A stretch of 64,000 nucleotides of DNA from Aliamphritea hakodatensis. Its GTDB lineage: Bacteria; Pseudomonadota; Gammaproteobacteria; Pseudomonadales; Balneatricaceae. Each line of letters begins with the position of its first letter. Within the stretch, counting starts at the first letter, position 1. The notes beneath the pieces are model-generated. The model saw only the letters and a program-made list of their open reading frames with translations, did not search any database and was not told where the DNA came from. The translations under genes were made by a program, and so were the position numbers. The stretch spans positions 2,542,001 to 2,606,000 of the forward strand of contig NZ_AP025281.1 of assembly GCF_024347195.1 (NCBI RefSeq), given 5' to 3'. Below are positions 31,475-40,589 of this stretch, piece by piece.

Positions 31475-33994
31475 TTAAACTACTGCCGCCGGCAACATCA
31501 TTTCCGAGATTCGCCCGGCACTGACCGGCTTGCTGAAATAATATCCCTGTATCTGATCACAGTCTTTGTCTTTCAGAAATGCCATTTGCTCGGCAGTTTC
31601 GACCCCTTCGGCCACGACTTTGAACCCCAGATTTTTGGCCATCAGGATGATCGTTGATACCAGCATTTCACTGTCCGGATCCCCCGGAATGCCCTGCATA
31701 AAGCTGCGGTCAATTTTCAGATAGTCCACCTGCAGTTGAGTCAGCATGCTCAGACTGGAAAAGCCGGTGCCGAAATCATCCAGTGAAATACTTAATCCCA
31801 GATTGCGTAAATGCCGCAGGCTCCGGCTAACGGACTTAAGATCTTCCAGCAAGCAGCTCTCGGTGATTTCAATATCGAGCAGACTTGGCTGCAGGTGGCT
31901 GTGCTTAAGGGCTTTCTCTACCTGACCAATCACGGCCTGCTGCTTAAACTGCAGCGCCGATACATTCACCGACACATGCAGATCGTCGATCCCCTCTGCC
32001 TGCCAGCGCTGACACTGTTGCGCTGCCTGGTCCAGCACCCAGCTGCCAATTTCGTTAATCAGCCCGAGATCTTCCGCCAGCGGAATAAACTGATCCGGTG
32101 GTACCCGGCCCAGCTCTTTATCCTGCCAGCGGAGCAGGGCTTCCACCCCGACAATCCGTTCGCTGTCCAGCGCACGCTTGGGCTGATACTCCAGGAACAG
32201 CTCGTTATTGGCCAGCGCGCCTCTTAAGCGGCTTTCCATTTTAAGGTGCAGATGAGACAACTCATCCATCTTGGAAGAGTAGAAGTGAAATGTATTACGA
32301 CCAGTCTGCTTGGCCCGATACATGGCGATATCTGCATTTTTTAGCAGGGTTTCGCGGTCTTGGCCGTCTTCCGGATAAATCGCACAGCCGATACTGGCTG
32401 AAACGTAAAGTTCATTGTCTTCTACAATGACTGGCTGCTGCAGACATTCTGAAATACGGTGAACTGCACGGCCAACGGTATCGGCATCGGAGACTTCTGT
32501 GAGCATCAGAATCAGCTCGTCACCGCCAATGCGTGCCAGGGTATCGCCTTCGCGAATAATATTCTTGAGCCGGTTAGCGGTTTCTATCAGCACCTTATCG
32601 CCAATGGTATGCCCCAGGGTATCGTTGATACGCTTGAAGTGATCCAGATCGATAAACAACAGGGCGAGGTTACAGCAGTCCCGGTGGGCGCCGGCCAGCG
32701 CCACGTCCAGGCGGTCAAACAGCAACTGTCGGTTGGGGAGTTTTGTCAGCGCATCATAATAAGCGAGGTTTTCAATGATCTGCTCAGATTTTTTACGCTC
32801 GGTAATATCACTGAAAATGCCCGCATAAAGTGAACGGCCGCTGTTCGGTTCAAGTATTCGGGTAATGGTCAGCCATTCCAGGTACACCTCACCGTTCTTA
32901 CGGCGGTTCCAGATTTCACCTTTCCACTGACCCTGAGTATTAATTGAGTGCCACATCTGCTGATAAAACTCAGCATCATGTTTACCTGAACTGATCAGGC
33001 TTGCCTTTTTGCCCAGCGCTTCAGATTCAGAATACCCGGTCAGAATGCTGAAAGCCGGATTAATAGACTCGATAATGCCGTCATCATTGGTCACCATTAT
33101 ACCGTCCATTGACGCTTCAATGAGGGTATGCGCCATGTGCAGCTGCTGGGCGGCATCCTGAAGATCTGCAGACTGGTTAGCAAGTGCCGCCCGCAGACGA
33201 CGAACGTAGGTCTGCTCAATATTATTCAGAATGTCACCGAATGAAATCAGGCCGATAAACGTCCCGGCATCATCATTGACGCCGATATGGCGAATGCAGC
33301 GTTTCTGCATCAGCGAACGGGTAGCGAGCAAACTCATGGAGCGGGGTACGCTGATCAGCGGCGTGCTCATTACATCTGCGAGGGGGCGGTCCCGGTGACC
33401 TTCGCCAATCAGCCTGACCAGATCCCGCTGGGTCAGCATACCGGCGGGCTCTCCCCGGGCGGTAACAACCAGTGCATCCTGACTGTGTTCGCGCATCAGA
33501 CCCACCGCGTCACTGATCATTTGTTGCTGATCCAGGGTGATTGTAAGTCTGACAGGAAGTAACGCATCTATTTCGGTCATACTGAGGAAAAATTCAGCAT
33601 TCTGATGCATGACCACATCGGTTTGGGAAAGAATGCCCTGCAGCTCATTCGCCTGATCAGTAACAATCAGGTGGCGGATGCTCTGCCGGCGAAACTCAAG
33701 TGCAGCATCATCCAGCGTGGCGGTCATTTCAACTGTGTGCAATGCGGTACTCATAAACGCTGACACAGGGCGGTTCAGCGAAGCACTGTCTGTAAAATCA
33801 ATGCGCAAAGCATCTGCCTCTGTCCAGATACCCACCGGGACCCGATCAGTAACAACCACAATGGAACTGCAGTTTTCAGCCTGCATCATCGCCGTGGCTG
33901 TTTTAAGACTGACATCCGGTGTACAGGTTAAGACCTGACACTGCGCCGCATCCCTGACGAGTTTTTCTGAGCGCGCAGAAGGGGTGGTAAACAT
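31475..33994 (-). CDS. CBS-PAS-GGDEF-EAL c-di-GMP signalling protein
   Basis: This soluble protein of about 839 residues makes or degrades cyclic-di-GMP. Order: four CBS motifs in two pairs (about residues 15-265), PAS (285-400), GGDEF (415-575) and EAL (590-835). The GGDEF signature reads GGDEL, with an upstream REGD that fits the inhibitory I-site. EAL residues look intact: EALLRW, VNVSALQF, EITES, DDFGTG, KIDRSF, EGVE and QGYYFSKP, so phosphodiesterase activity is likely. CBS pairs often bind adenine nucleotides, suggesting energy or nucleotide sensing. Start is uncertain: ATG 33994 is given, GTG 34039 is possible. Convergent with the GFA gene. Confidence 0.85.
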   Translation of the reverse strand: MFTTPSARSEKLVRDAAQCQVLTCTPDVSLKTATAMMQAENCSSIVVVTDRVPVGIWTEADALRIDFTDSASLNRPVSAFMSTALHTVEMTATLDDAALEFRRQSIRHLIVTDQANELQGILSQTDVVMHQNAEFFLSMTEIDALLPVRLTITLDQQQMISDAVGLMREHSQDALVVTARGEPAGMLTQRDLVRLIGEGHRDRPLADVMSTPLISVPRSMSLLATRSLMQKRCIRHIGVNDDAGTFIGLISFGDILNNIEQTYVRRLRAALANQSADLQDAAQQLHMAHTLIEASMDGIMVTNDDGIIESINPAFSILTGYSESEALGKKASLISSGKHDAEFYQQMWHSINTQGQWKGEIWNRRKNGEVYLEWLTITRILEPNSGRSLYAGIFSDITERKKSEQIIENLAYYDALTKLPNRQLLFDRLDVALAGAHRDCCNLALLFIDLDHFKRINDTLGHTIGDKVLIETANRLKNIIREGDTLARIGGDELILMLTEVSDADTVGRAVHRISECLQQPVIVEDNELYVSASIGCAIYPEDGQDRETLLKNADIAMYRAKQTGRNTFHFYSSKMDELSHLHLKMESRLRGALANNELFLEYQPKRALDSERIVGVEALLRWQDKELGRVPPDQFIPLAEDLGLINEIGSWVLDQAAQQCQRWQAEGIDDLHVSVNVSALQFKQQAVIGQVEKALKHSHLQPSLLDIEITESCLLEDLKSVSRSLRHLRNLGLSISLDDFGTGFSSLSMLTQLQVDYLKIDRSFMQGIPGDPDSEMLVSTIILMAKNLGFKVVAEGVETAEQMAFLKDKDCDQIQGYYFSKPVSAGRISEMMLPAAVV

Positions 33995-34477
33995 TGAAAA
34001 AGACACAGTAATCCATTTGCTGTTGCTGAAAGGCGACACAGTTTACTTAAAGCCAGTTTCTTCAGTTTAGATTCAGGTCAATTTTTGTTTGATTTGAGAG
34101 GCTTTTTCATTCACATGCATCCTTAAATATTCAAACGCAGGATGTTTTTCTGAAAACATTACCCATATCGGGCGGGATCACGGGCAGATCTGACTTCTTT
34201 AACTCATAACACACCGTATAATCGTAGTTGCAGTACACATAACAAGACCACAGACAATGATCAATTAGTGGTATTTTTATTAACAAATTCAAACAAAACA
34301 AACTATCTTTACTAAACCACAGGGACTTATTAACAGCAGCGGATGATAAAGGTTTATACGATTCAGTAGGTACACCATATCAAGACTTCAGGCTCGTCCT
34401 TACACCGAAAGGAATCGGTTTCCGCCAAATCCGCCAGCGGACGGGTCAGGTTAGTCATTGCCTGTTTTGCCCTGCTT
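33995..34477. other. Divergent intergenic region between two c-di-GMP genes
   Basis: About 440-480 AT-rich bases separate the two divergent GGDEF/EAL genes. It holds a perfect inverted repeat at 34142-34159 (ATGTTTT, four bases, AAAACAT), a TATAAT hexamer at 34217-34222 without a well-placed -35, and an open reading frame section in phase with the downstream protein that contains an in-frame TAG at 34367-34369. No RNA gene is recognised. Confidence 0.5.
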
Positions 34478-37400
34478 ATGTTTGGCCTGGTACTGTTTGG
34501 CTGGTTCAAAGCAGAAGCCATTTATACCCTCCAGCATGAAAATGAAGTACGGGAACAGGTGCATAAACACCTGCTTAAAATACGCGACCGGCTGGAACAT
34601 AACCTGGCCAGCGATCTGCAATTATCCAAGGGGCTGGTTGCCAGCATCTCGGTCAACCCGGCAATGAATCAGCAGCAGTTTGAAAAAATAGCAGAAACCC
34701 TGTTTAAGGAAGACAGCATCCTGCGCAATGTAGCTGCAGCCCCGGGTATGAAAATCAAACTGATATATCCGGTACAGGGCAATGAACAGGCGATTGGCCT
34801 TGATTACCGTGATATACCTTCTCAGTTCCGCACCGCTGACCTTGCCAGACAAACCCGTAAGGTAGTGCTGGCCGGTCCTGTCGATCTGGTGCAGGGCGGT
34901 TCTGCTTTTATTGCCCGCTTTCCCATTTACCTGCGAAATGATTATCGCCCTGACTACTTTTGGGGTATTGTCAGTAGCGTCATCGATAAAGAACAGCTAT
35001 TCCGTATCAGCGGCCTGTCAGACCCACTGCCGGTTGAAATAGCCATCCGGGGAAAAGACAGCCTTGGTGAACGGGGTGAGGTCTTCTATGGGAACCCTGA
35101 GCTGTTCACAGCCGACGCCGTCATGGCTGATATTCAGTTGCCCATCGGCAGCTGGCAGCTCACCGCAGCCGCCCGGGGAGAGTGGGCATCGGAACCCGAA
35201 GGGCTGAAAATGATAACACTGGGCTTTTTAACCCTGGCACTCATAATTGTGAGTATCTTTATCTTTATTCTGTTCAACCTCAACTCACTTAACCGTGCCA
35301 GACAAAAAGCCGAAAATGCCCGGCAGCAACTCAGTGAATCACTGCGATCACTGCATGAACGCGAAATGTTGCTGCAGTCAGTGGTCAATGAAATTCCTGA
35401 CGCAGTGCTTCTCAAAGACAGTGACAACAGGATTTTGCTCGGCAACCAGCCGGCAGCAAAACTCTACAAAACCACCCCTGAAGCATTCATCGGGAAGGCT
35501 GAGAGTGACTTCAGTGCCCCCAAGCCCCTTGCCGAATATTTTGCCCGCGAACTGCCTAACCGTGACAGCCGCAGTGAAGCCCGTATTCTTCTGCAGCTTG
35601 AGCGCCAGCATCATCATTACCGGGTAATAAAAAAAACCATTACCGCAGCAGGTGGCGAGCATCAGACACTGATTCTTGCTCAGGATATCTCAGACATCGT
35701 CAGCGCCCAGGAGCAGGTAATTGAAAGCGAATATAAGCTGCGCACCATCCTGGATAACGTGGATGCCTATATCTACCTCAAAGATACCGAAGGGCGCTAT
35801 CTGTTTGCCAATAAAGCGGTCCGGGAACTGTGGCGGGCAGCGATGGAAGACATTATCGGCTCGCCGGATGAACGGTTCTTTGATGCCGAAACCAGTCAGA
35901 ACATCCGTCAGAATGATGCCCGGGTCCTGATTCATGGTGAAACCATTCGGGCGGAGGAAACGAACACGGTTCCGGAAACCGGCCAGACAACGACCTTTCA
36001 GTCGACCAAGCTGCCACTGAAGCGGGATGATGGCAGCGTATATGCTTTATGCGGTATTTCGGTGGACATATCCCGCCTGAAAGATATCGAAAAAGCACTG
36101 AGAGAAAGTGAACAGCGCTTTATGATTGCCGGACAGGCCGCCTATGACCTGATTTACGAACGCCATATCAGCAACAACCAGTTGATCTGGTTTGGTGATA
36201 TTAACAGCATTCTGGGCTACCGGGACGCCCAAACGCTTAACCGGCCGGATCAGTGGCTGAAGCTGATCCACCCGGAGGACCTGAGCACCGTGACTGAAAT
36301 GCAAGACAGTTACAAAACCCTGACTCAGCCACTGAAATATGAGTATCGGATACTGCATCAGGACGGCGGCTACCGCTACTGGAGCGACCACGCATTGCCG
36401 CTGCTGGATGACAGCAACAAAGCCTATAAGTGGATCGGGGTCTGTAAAGATATCACCGACTTTAAGCAACATCAGGCAGAACTGGAACACGCCGCCTACC
36501 ACGATAAGCTTACCGGCCTGCCCAACAGAGACCTGCTCTCCGACCGCTTACAGCAAGCCATGGGGCAGGAGCGTCGTCGGGGAGAGACTCTGGCTGTCGT
36601 GTACCTTGATCTTGACGGTTTTAAAGAAGTTAACGACCAGTACGGCCATGAAACCGGCGACAAAGTGTTAATGGCACTGGGTAAACGCTTCCGTCTGATT
36701 CTCCGTGAAGGGGATACCATTGCGCGATTGGGAGGCGATGAATTCGTTGCTGTCCTTCTGAATACCGACAGGGATGACCAGGCCATGCCGCTGCTGAAAC
36801 GGTTACAGCAAACCACCACACAGCCCATCGAAGTGGATGAACTGACCCTCAAAGTATCATCCAGCCTGGGGGTGACCTTTTACCCGCAGCATAACGGCGT
36901 AGAAGCCGATCAACTGATCCGGCAGGCTGATCAGGCGATGTATCAGGCTAAGCTGGCCGGTAAAAACCGCATTCATTTCTTTGATCCGCACCGGGAAGAC
37001 AGCATTCGGGGTCAGCGCCAGAGTCTTGAGCGGATCCGGCAGGCCCTCGGCAATAATGAGTTTGAGCTGCACTATCAGCCACGGGTGAATATGAAAACCG
37101 GTGTGCTGAACGGTGCAGAAGCGCTGATACGCTGGCAGCATCCGGAGCAGGGGTTACTGTTACCCGGTGACTTCCTGCCTGCACTGGAAGATCACCCACT
37201 GTGTATCAGTATTGGGCAGTGGGTATTGCGAACAGCCCTGAGCCAGCTTGCTGCCTGGAAAGAGGGCGGACTTGATATTCACATGAGCATCAATATAACG
37301 GCCCTCGAATTACAGCAGAGTCAGTTTGTGGCGAATTTACAATCGATGATTGATGCACACCCCGGCATTTCGCCGACCGACATTGAGCTGGAAATACTGG

Positions 37401-38170
37401 AAACCTCAGCCCTTGAAGATATTGAACAGGTGTCAGAGGTAATGCGCCAGTGTCAGAACATTGGTATCAGCTTTGCACTGGACGACTTCGGAACCGGCTA
37501 TTCATCGCTTAAATACCTGAAACATTTGCCTGCGGCAGTATTAAAAGTTGACCGCAGTTTTGTCCGGGATATGCTCCGGGATCCGGATGATCTGGCAATT
37601 CTGGAAGGCATTATGGGGATGTCAAACGCCTTCCGCCGTACCGTCGTCGCTGAAGGTGTGGAACAAACAGAGCACGGCACTCTGCTTCTCCAGCTGGGGT
37701 GCGAGCTGGCACAGGGCAACATCATTGCCCGGCCGATGCCCGCCGCTGAACTGACGCAATGGCTCGCTGACTGGGCCGCGCCAGCTGAATGGCAGAATCA
37801 GCGCCGCATCAACCATGATGATTTCTCATTACTGTTTTCCGCCGTTGAGCACAAAGCCTGGGTAACCCAGATAGAAAAATACCTGGACACTGCCGCCATT
37901 AATGACCCGCCGCCCAGCCTGCTGAACTGCCGTTTTGGCGAATGGCTGAAAGGCGAGGGTAAACTCAGCTACGCAGAGCACCCCAGTTTCAGCAACCTGC
38001 TTAACCTGCATGAAGACATTCATCGCAGAGGTCAGTCAGTCTGTGACTTGTTTAACAGCGGAGAAAGCGATGCAGCCCGGGAAAAAATGCCCAAATTAAG
38101 TGCCCGGGCAGACATTATGTTCAGCTGCTTACGGGACTTACTGCAAAGTGACTTACATTCTTCCCGTTAA
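34478..38170 (+). CDS. CHASE-PAS-GGDEF-EAL-CZB membrane c-di-GMP protein
   Basis: This very large (at least 1230 residues) inner-membrane signalling protein has an N-terminal membrane segment, a periplasmic CHASE domain (VVLAGPVDLVQGGSAF near residue 129), a second membrane helix near 247-270, then PAS repeats (about 295-660), GGDEF (665-830, intact GGDEF with I-site REGD), EAL (850-1090, with EALIRW, DDFGTG, EGVE) and a C-terminal CZB-type zinc domain (1112-1225; VEHKAW, NCRFGEWL, NLHEDIH). The first ATG lies inside the first membrane segment; the frame stays open to 34370 without ATG, GTG or TTG, then meets TAG. The true start is therefore unresolved. Confidence 0.85.
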   Translation: MFGLVLFGWFKAEAIYTLQHENEVREQVHKHLLKIRDRLEHNLASDLQLSKGLVASISVNPAMNQQQFEKIAETLFKEDSILRNVAAAPGMKIKLIYPVQGNEQAIGLDYRDIPSQFRTADLARQTRKVVLAGPVDLVQGGSAFIARFPIYLRNDYRPDYFWGIVSSVIDKEQLFRISGLSDPLPVEIAIRGKDSLGERGEVFYGNPELFTADAVMADIQLPIGSWQLTAAARGEWASEPEGLKMITLGFLTLALIIVSIFIFILFNLNSLNRARQKAENARQQLSESLRSLHEREMLLQSVVNEIPDAVLLKDSDNRILLGNQPAAKLYKTTPEAFIGKAESDFSAPKPLAEYFARELPNRDSRSEARILLQLERQHHHYRVIKKTITAAGGEHQTLILAQDISDIVSAQEQVIESEYKLRTILDNVDAYIYLKDTEGRYLFANKAVRELWRAAMEDIIGSPDERFFDAETSQNIRQNDARVLIHGETIRAEETNTVPETGQTTTFQSTKLPLKRDDGSVYALCGISVDISRLKDIEKALRESEQRFMIAGQAAYDLIYERHISNNQLIWFGDINSILGYRDAQTLNRPDQWLKLIHPEDLSTVTEMQDSYKTLTQPLKYEYRILHQDGGYRYWSDHALPLLDDSNKAYKWIGVCKDITDFKQHQAELEHAAYHDKLTGLPNRDLLSDRLQQAMGQERRRGETLAVVYLDLDGFKEVNDQYGHETGDKVLMALGKRFRLILREGDTIARLGGDEFVAVLLNTDRDDQAMPLLKRLQQTTTQPIEVDELTLKVSSSLGVTFYPQHNGVEADQLIRQADQAMYQAKLAGKNRIHFFDPHREDSIRGQRQSLERIRQALGNNEFELHYQPRVNMKTGVLNGAEALIRWQHPEQGLLLPGDFLPALEDHPLCISIGQWVLRTALSQLAAWKEGGLDIHMSINITALELQQSQFVANLQSMIDAHPGISPTDIELEILETSALEDIEQVSEVMRQCQNIGISFALDDFGTGYSSLKYLKHLPAAVLKVDRSFVRDMLRDPDDLAILEGIMGMSNAFRRTVVAEGVEQTEHGTLLLQLGCELAQGNIIARPMPAAELTQWLADWAAPAEWQNQRRINHDDFSLLFSAVEHKAWVTQIEKYLDTAAINDPPPSLLNCRFGEWLKGEGKLSYAEHPSFSNLLNLHEDIHRRGQSVCDLFNSGESDAAREKMPKLSARADIMFSCLRDLLQSDLHSSR

Positions 38171-38324
38171 ACACATTTAGGCGAAGATAAACACAAAATG
38201 GGCACGGTTATTTGAAAAAAATCCGCAATTCAGATGTCAGAAAAGATACATGAGCTAATCTTATTTCAGTAGCACATTTTCCCCTATGCGCTGAAACAGT
38301 CGATTGGTAAAAAGGAGATTTACT

Positions 38325-38510
38325 ATGACATTTTCACCGGAAGTTATGGAGCTCGTCAGACGGGCATTACACCGAACAGATTTTAAATCAGAGCACCTGC
38401 AATCAGTTGAACACAGGCTGCACGACACACTGATTGCATCGGGCTTTTATCAGACACCCGGTTATGAGCGCATGTGCGACAAACACAATATCCCAGCCTA
38501 TCAGCGTTAG
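38325..38510 (+). CDS. Small 61-residue protein, unknown function
   Basis: A consensus AAGGAG site lies eight bases before the ATG at 38325, and a double hairpin terminator follows, so this is very likely a real monocistronic gene. The product is charged and soluble, begins MTFSPEVMELVRRALHRTD, is mostly helical in appearance and ends with GYERMCDKHNIPAYQR; it has no signal peptide or membrane segment. I do not recognise the family. It lies between two c-di-GMP genes without overlapping either. Confidence 0.75.
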   Translation: MTFSPEVMELVRRALHRTDFKSEHLQSVEHRLHDTLIASGFYQTPGYERMCDKHNIPAYQR

Positions 38511-38523
38511 AATCCAGCCAAGC

Positions 38524-38570
38524 ATACTCTTAAAGAGTATCTTTTAGCCCCGCAGACAGGGGCTTTTTTT
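38524..38570 (+). terminator. Double hairpin and rho-independent terminator
   Basis: A first hairpin (ATACTCT/AGAGTAT, 38524-38540) is followed by AGCCCC/GGGGCT (38546-38551 with 38559-38564) and six T. It ends the small gene at 38325-38510. Confidence 0.85.
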
Positions 38571-38671
38571 ATGCCTGTTACCCAGGACTCATAAAAGCAA
38601 CCAAACGTCTTACCCTGTTAGTCAAAACGGGCAGGCGTGCAATGCACGCAGACAGCACTCAGTAATGATGT

Positions 38672-40309
38672 TTATTTACCGCTGAACTCACAATACCGTC
38701 CGGCCTCACGTTTGGCGCGGTACATAGCCTCATCTGCCTTAAGGAGAAGCTCCTCAGCACTGCCGGCATCCGATGGGAAAAGGCTGATACCAATACTGGC
38801 GGAAATAATGGTCTGGTCACTGTCATCAAGCACCAGCGGCGGATCCAGACTCTTAAGCACCTTCTCAGCAACCGCTTTTGCCTGCTCCGGATGTTCAATA
38901 TCCACCAGCGCAACAAATTCATCCCCACCGATTCTCGCCAGGGTATCAGTGGAACGGAAACAGCTTTGCAGGCGTCCGGCAATCTCAATCAGCACCTGAT
39001 CACCCACCGCGTGGCCATACTGATCATTAACGGGCTTAAAATCATTCAGATCGATATACATGACGGCCAGCTGCGATAACTGCCGTTCAGCCCGGATAAT
39101 TGCACTCTCAAGACGGGAATAGAACAGCCGGCGGTTGGGCAGGCTTGTCAGGGAATCCTGATAGGCGATATGCAGCAGATTTTCTGCAATTTCCTGATGG
39201 GTTTTTTCATCACGGATAATCAGTACATATTTGTTCAGCTGCTCAAACTGCCCCTGCACAAGGTTAATTGTCGCAAGTAAGCTGTTGTTTTCACTACAGG
39301 AGCAAATCTCACCATACCAGCTACAGGTATCACCCAGCAGGGTATTCAGATCCAGGTTTGCCAGAGAAGGGCAATGGAACAGGTCATTAATGTCCTGCTT
39401 CTGATAGTCGCTTTTCAGCTGATCAAAGCGTTTAATCGCTGCTTCATTGCAGGAAATAATGCCGCCTTTGTTATCAAAAATAATGCACGGATCAGGTGTG
39501 GTATCAAACACCAGCGAAGCCATCAGCAGGTTCTGCTCTGCTTTGCGCTCATAGGTAACGTTACGGCCAATTCCCAATACACCGGCCTCAGAACGGCCTT
39601 TTTCCAGCAGGGGGAGTTTATACATATCCAGCAAACGACGACGGCCATCCTGGTATCTGACCCACTCATCATATCGCTGTGCTTCGTGGCTCGCCCGTAC
39701 TTCCTTGTCCCGGCGGTTGATATACGTGGCAGATTCTTCAGACATCAGCTCATAATCGGTTTTGCCAATAATATGCTCAGCCGTAAAGCCGAGAAACTCT
39801 TCAAAACTTTTATTACAGACCTGATAAACCCCGTTAGAGTCCTTCGCAAAGATAAGGTCAGGAATGGCATTAATAATGGTGTTAAGCAATTCCTGCTTCT
39901 GTTCGGTTGCTTCATTCGCCCGGACAATCTCTGTGACATCACGGACCACAACAGCCACCCCCGGCCCCTCAGTCAGCGGGCCCCGGTAGCAGGTATGCTT
40001 AACATCAAGAAAACGCAGATCACCCCGGGAGTCGGGGCGCCAGAAACGAAAGGTATGTTCCTCGCCGGCAAGTGTCCGGTCCAGTTCGGCTTTAATGTGC
40101 GTCTCAAACACAGCTTCGCCGTGAACTTCACTGACATGCTTGCCAATGATCTGGCTGTGGTCGCAGCCAAAAAAGCTTTCATAGCCTTTACTGACAGCAC
40201 GGTAACGGTAATTTTTATCGACAATGGACACCAGATCATCAATATAACTGAGTATTGATGTATCCATTTCTCGGGACTGATTCTGGGTTAACTTAACATC
40301 TGAACTCAT
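38672..40309 (-). CDS. Multi-PAS diguanylate cyclase
   Basis: This 545-residue soluble enzyme should make cyclic-di-GMP. It has three PAS-type sensor domains (about residues 15-125, 138-250 and 260-370) and a C-terminal GGDEF domain (about 380-540) with an intact GGDEF signature and RSTD five residues before it, which fits a product-inhibition I-site. The linker starts with the usual DSLTSLPNRRLFYSRL. No membrane segment or EAL domain is present. It is divergent from the adenosylhomocysteinase-like gene; a large inverted repeat lies between them. PAS ligand unknown. Confidence 0.88.
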   Translation of the reverse strand: MSSDVKLTQNQSREMDTSILSYIDDLVSIVDKNYRYRAVSKGYESFFGCDHSQIIGKHVSEVHGEAVFETHIKAELDRTLAGEEHTFRFWRPDSRGDLRFLDVKHTCYRGPLTEGPGVAVVVRDVTEIVRANEATEQKQELLNTIINAIPDLIFAKDSNGVYQVCNKSFEEFLGFTAEHIIGKTDYELMSEESATYINRRDKEVRASHEAQRYDEWVRYQDGRRRLLDMYKLPLLEKGRSEAGVLGIGRNVTYERKAEQNLLMASLVFDTTPDPCIIFDNKGGIISCNEAAIKRFDQLKSDYQKQDINDLFHCPSLANLDLNTLLGDTCSWYGEICSCSENNSLLATINLVQGQFEQLNKYVLIIRDEKTHQEIAENLLHIAYQDSLTSLPNRRLFYSRLESAIIRAERQLSQLAVMYIDLNDFKPVNDQYGHAVGDQVLIEIAGRLQSCFRSTDTLARIGGDEFVALVDIEHPEQAKAVAEKVLKSLDPPLVLDDSDQTIISASIGISLFPSDAGSAEELLLKADEAMYRAKREAGRYCEFSGK

Positions 40310-40499
40310 TTCAGTTTGACTACCTGTTAGCCTCGGAACCGGCCTTTAAAATTCTTTCCTGACCAGTGTCCCGGCCGGAACTGCTACAACTGCATGGCAG
40401 AACAGATAGCCATTAAGCAGCTGCACTGAAGCAAATAATTTCAATCAATTCTACATCAATCGGCGGTTAATAGCGCAATTGTGCTGACCCAAAAATTAA

Positions 40500-40530
40500 T
40501 ACAAGTGTTTGATTAAAACAAACATTTGTA
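40500..40530. promoter_or_regulatory. 31-base inverted repeat between divergent genes
   Basis: Arms TACAAGTGTTTG (40500-40511) and CAAACATTTGTA (40519-40530) pair at eleven of twelve positions around a 7-base spacer. It lies 60 bases before the start of the adenosylhomocysteinase-like gene and 190 bases before the divergent cyclase gene. It looks like an operator, since no T run follows; the regulator is unknown. Confidence 0.6.
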
Positions 40531-40589
40531 CTCTTGAGAACAATCTTTTACACAGATGTACGACAAAATCAGCCCTAAGGAGTAAGGCT

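Noticed and set aside
34458..34667. 69-residue reading frame with TTG start overlapping the large signalling gene
   Set aside because: It lies in a different frame inside a well-supported CDS and has no family features.
39374..40258. 294-residue forward frame opposite the diguanylate cyclase
   Set aside because: Shadow of a gene with intact PAS and GGDEF domains.
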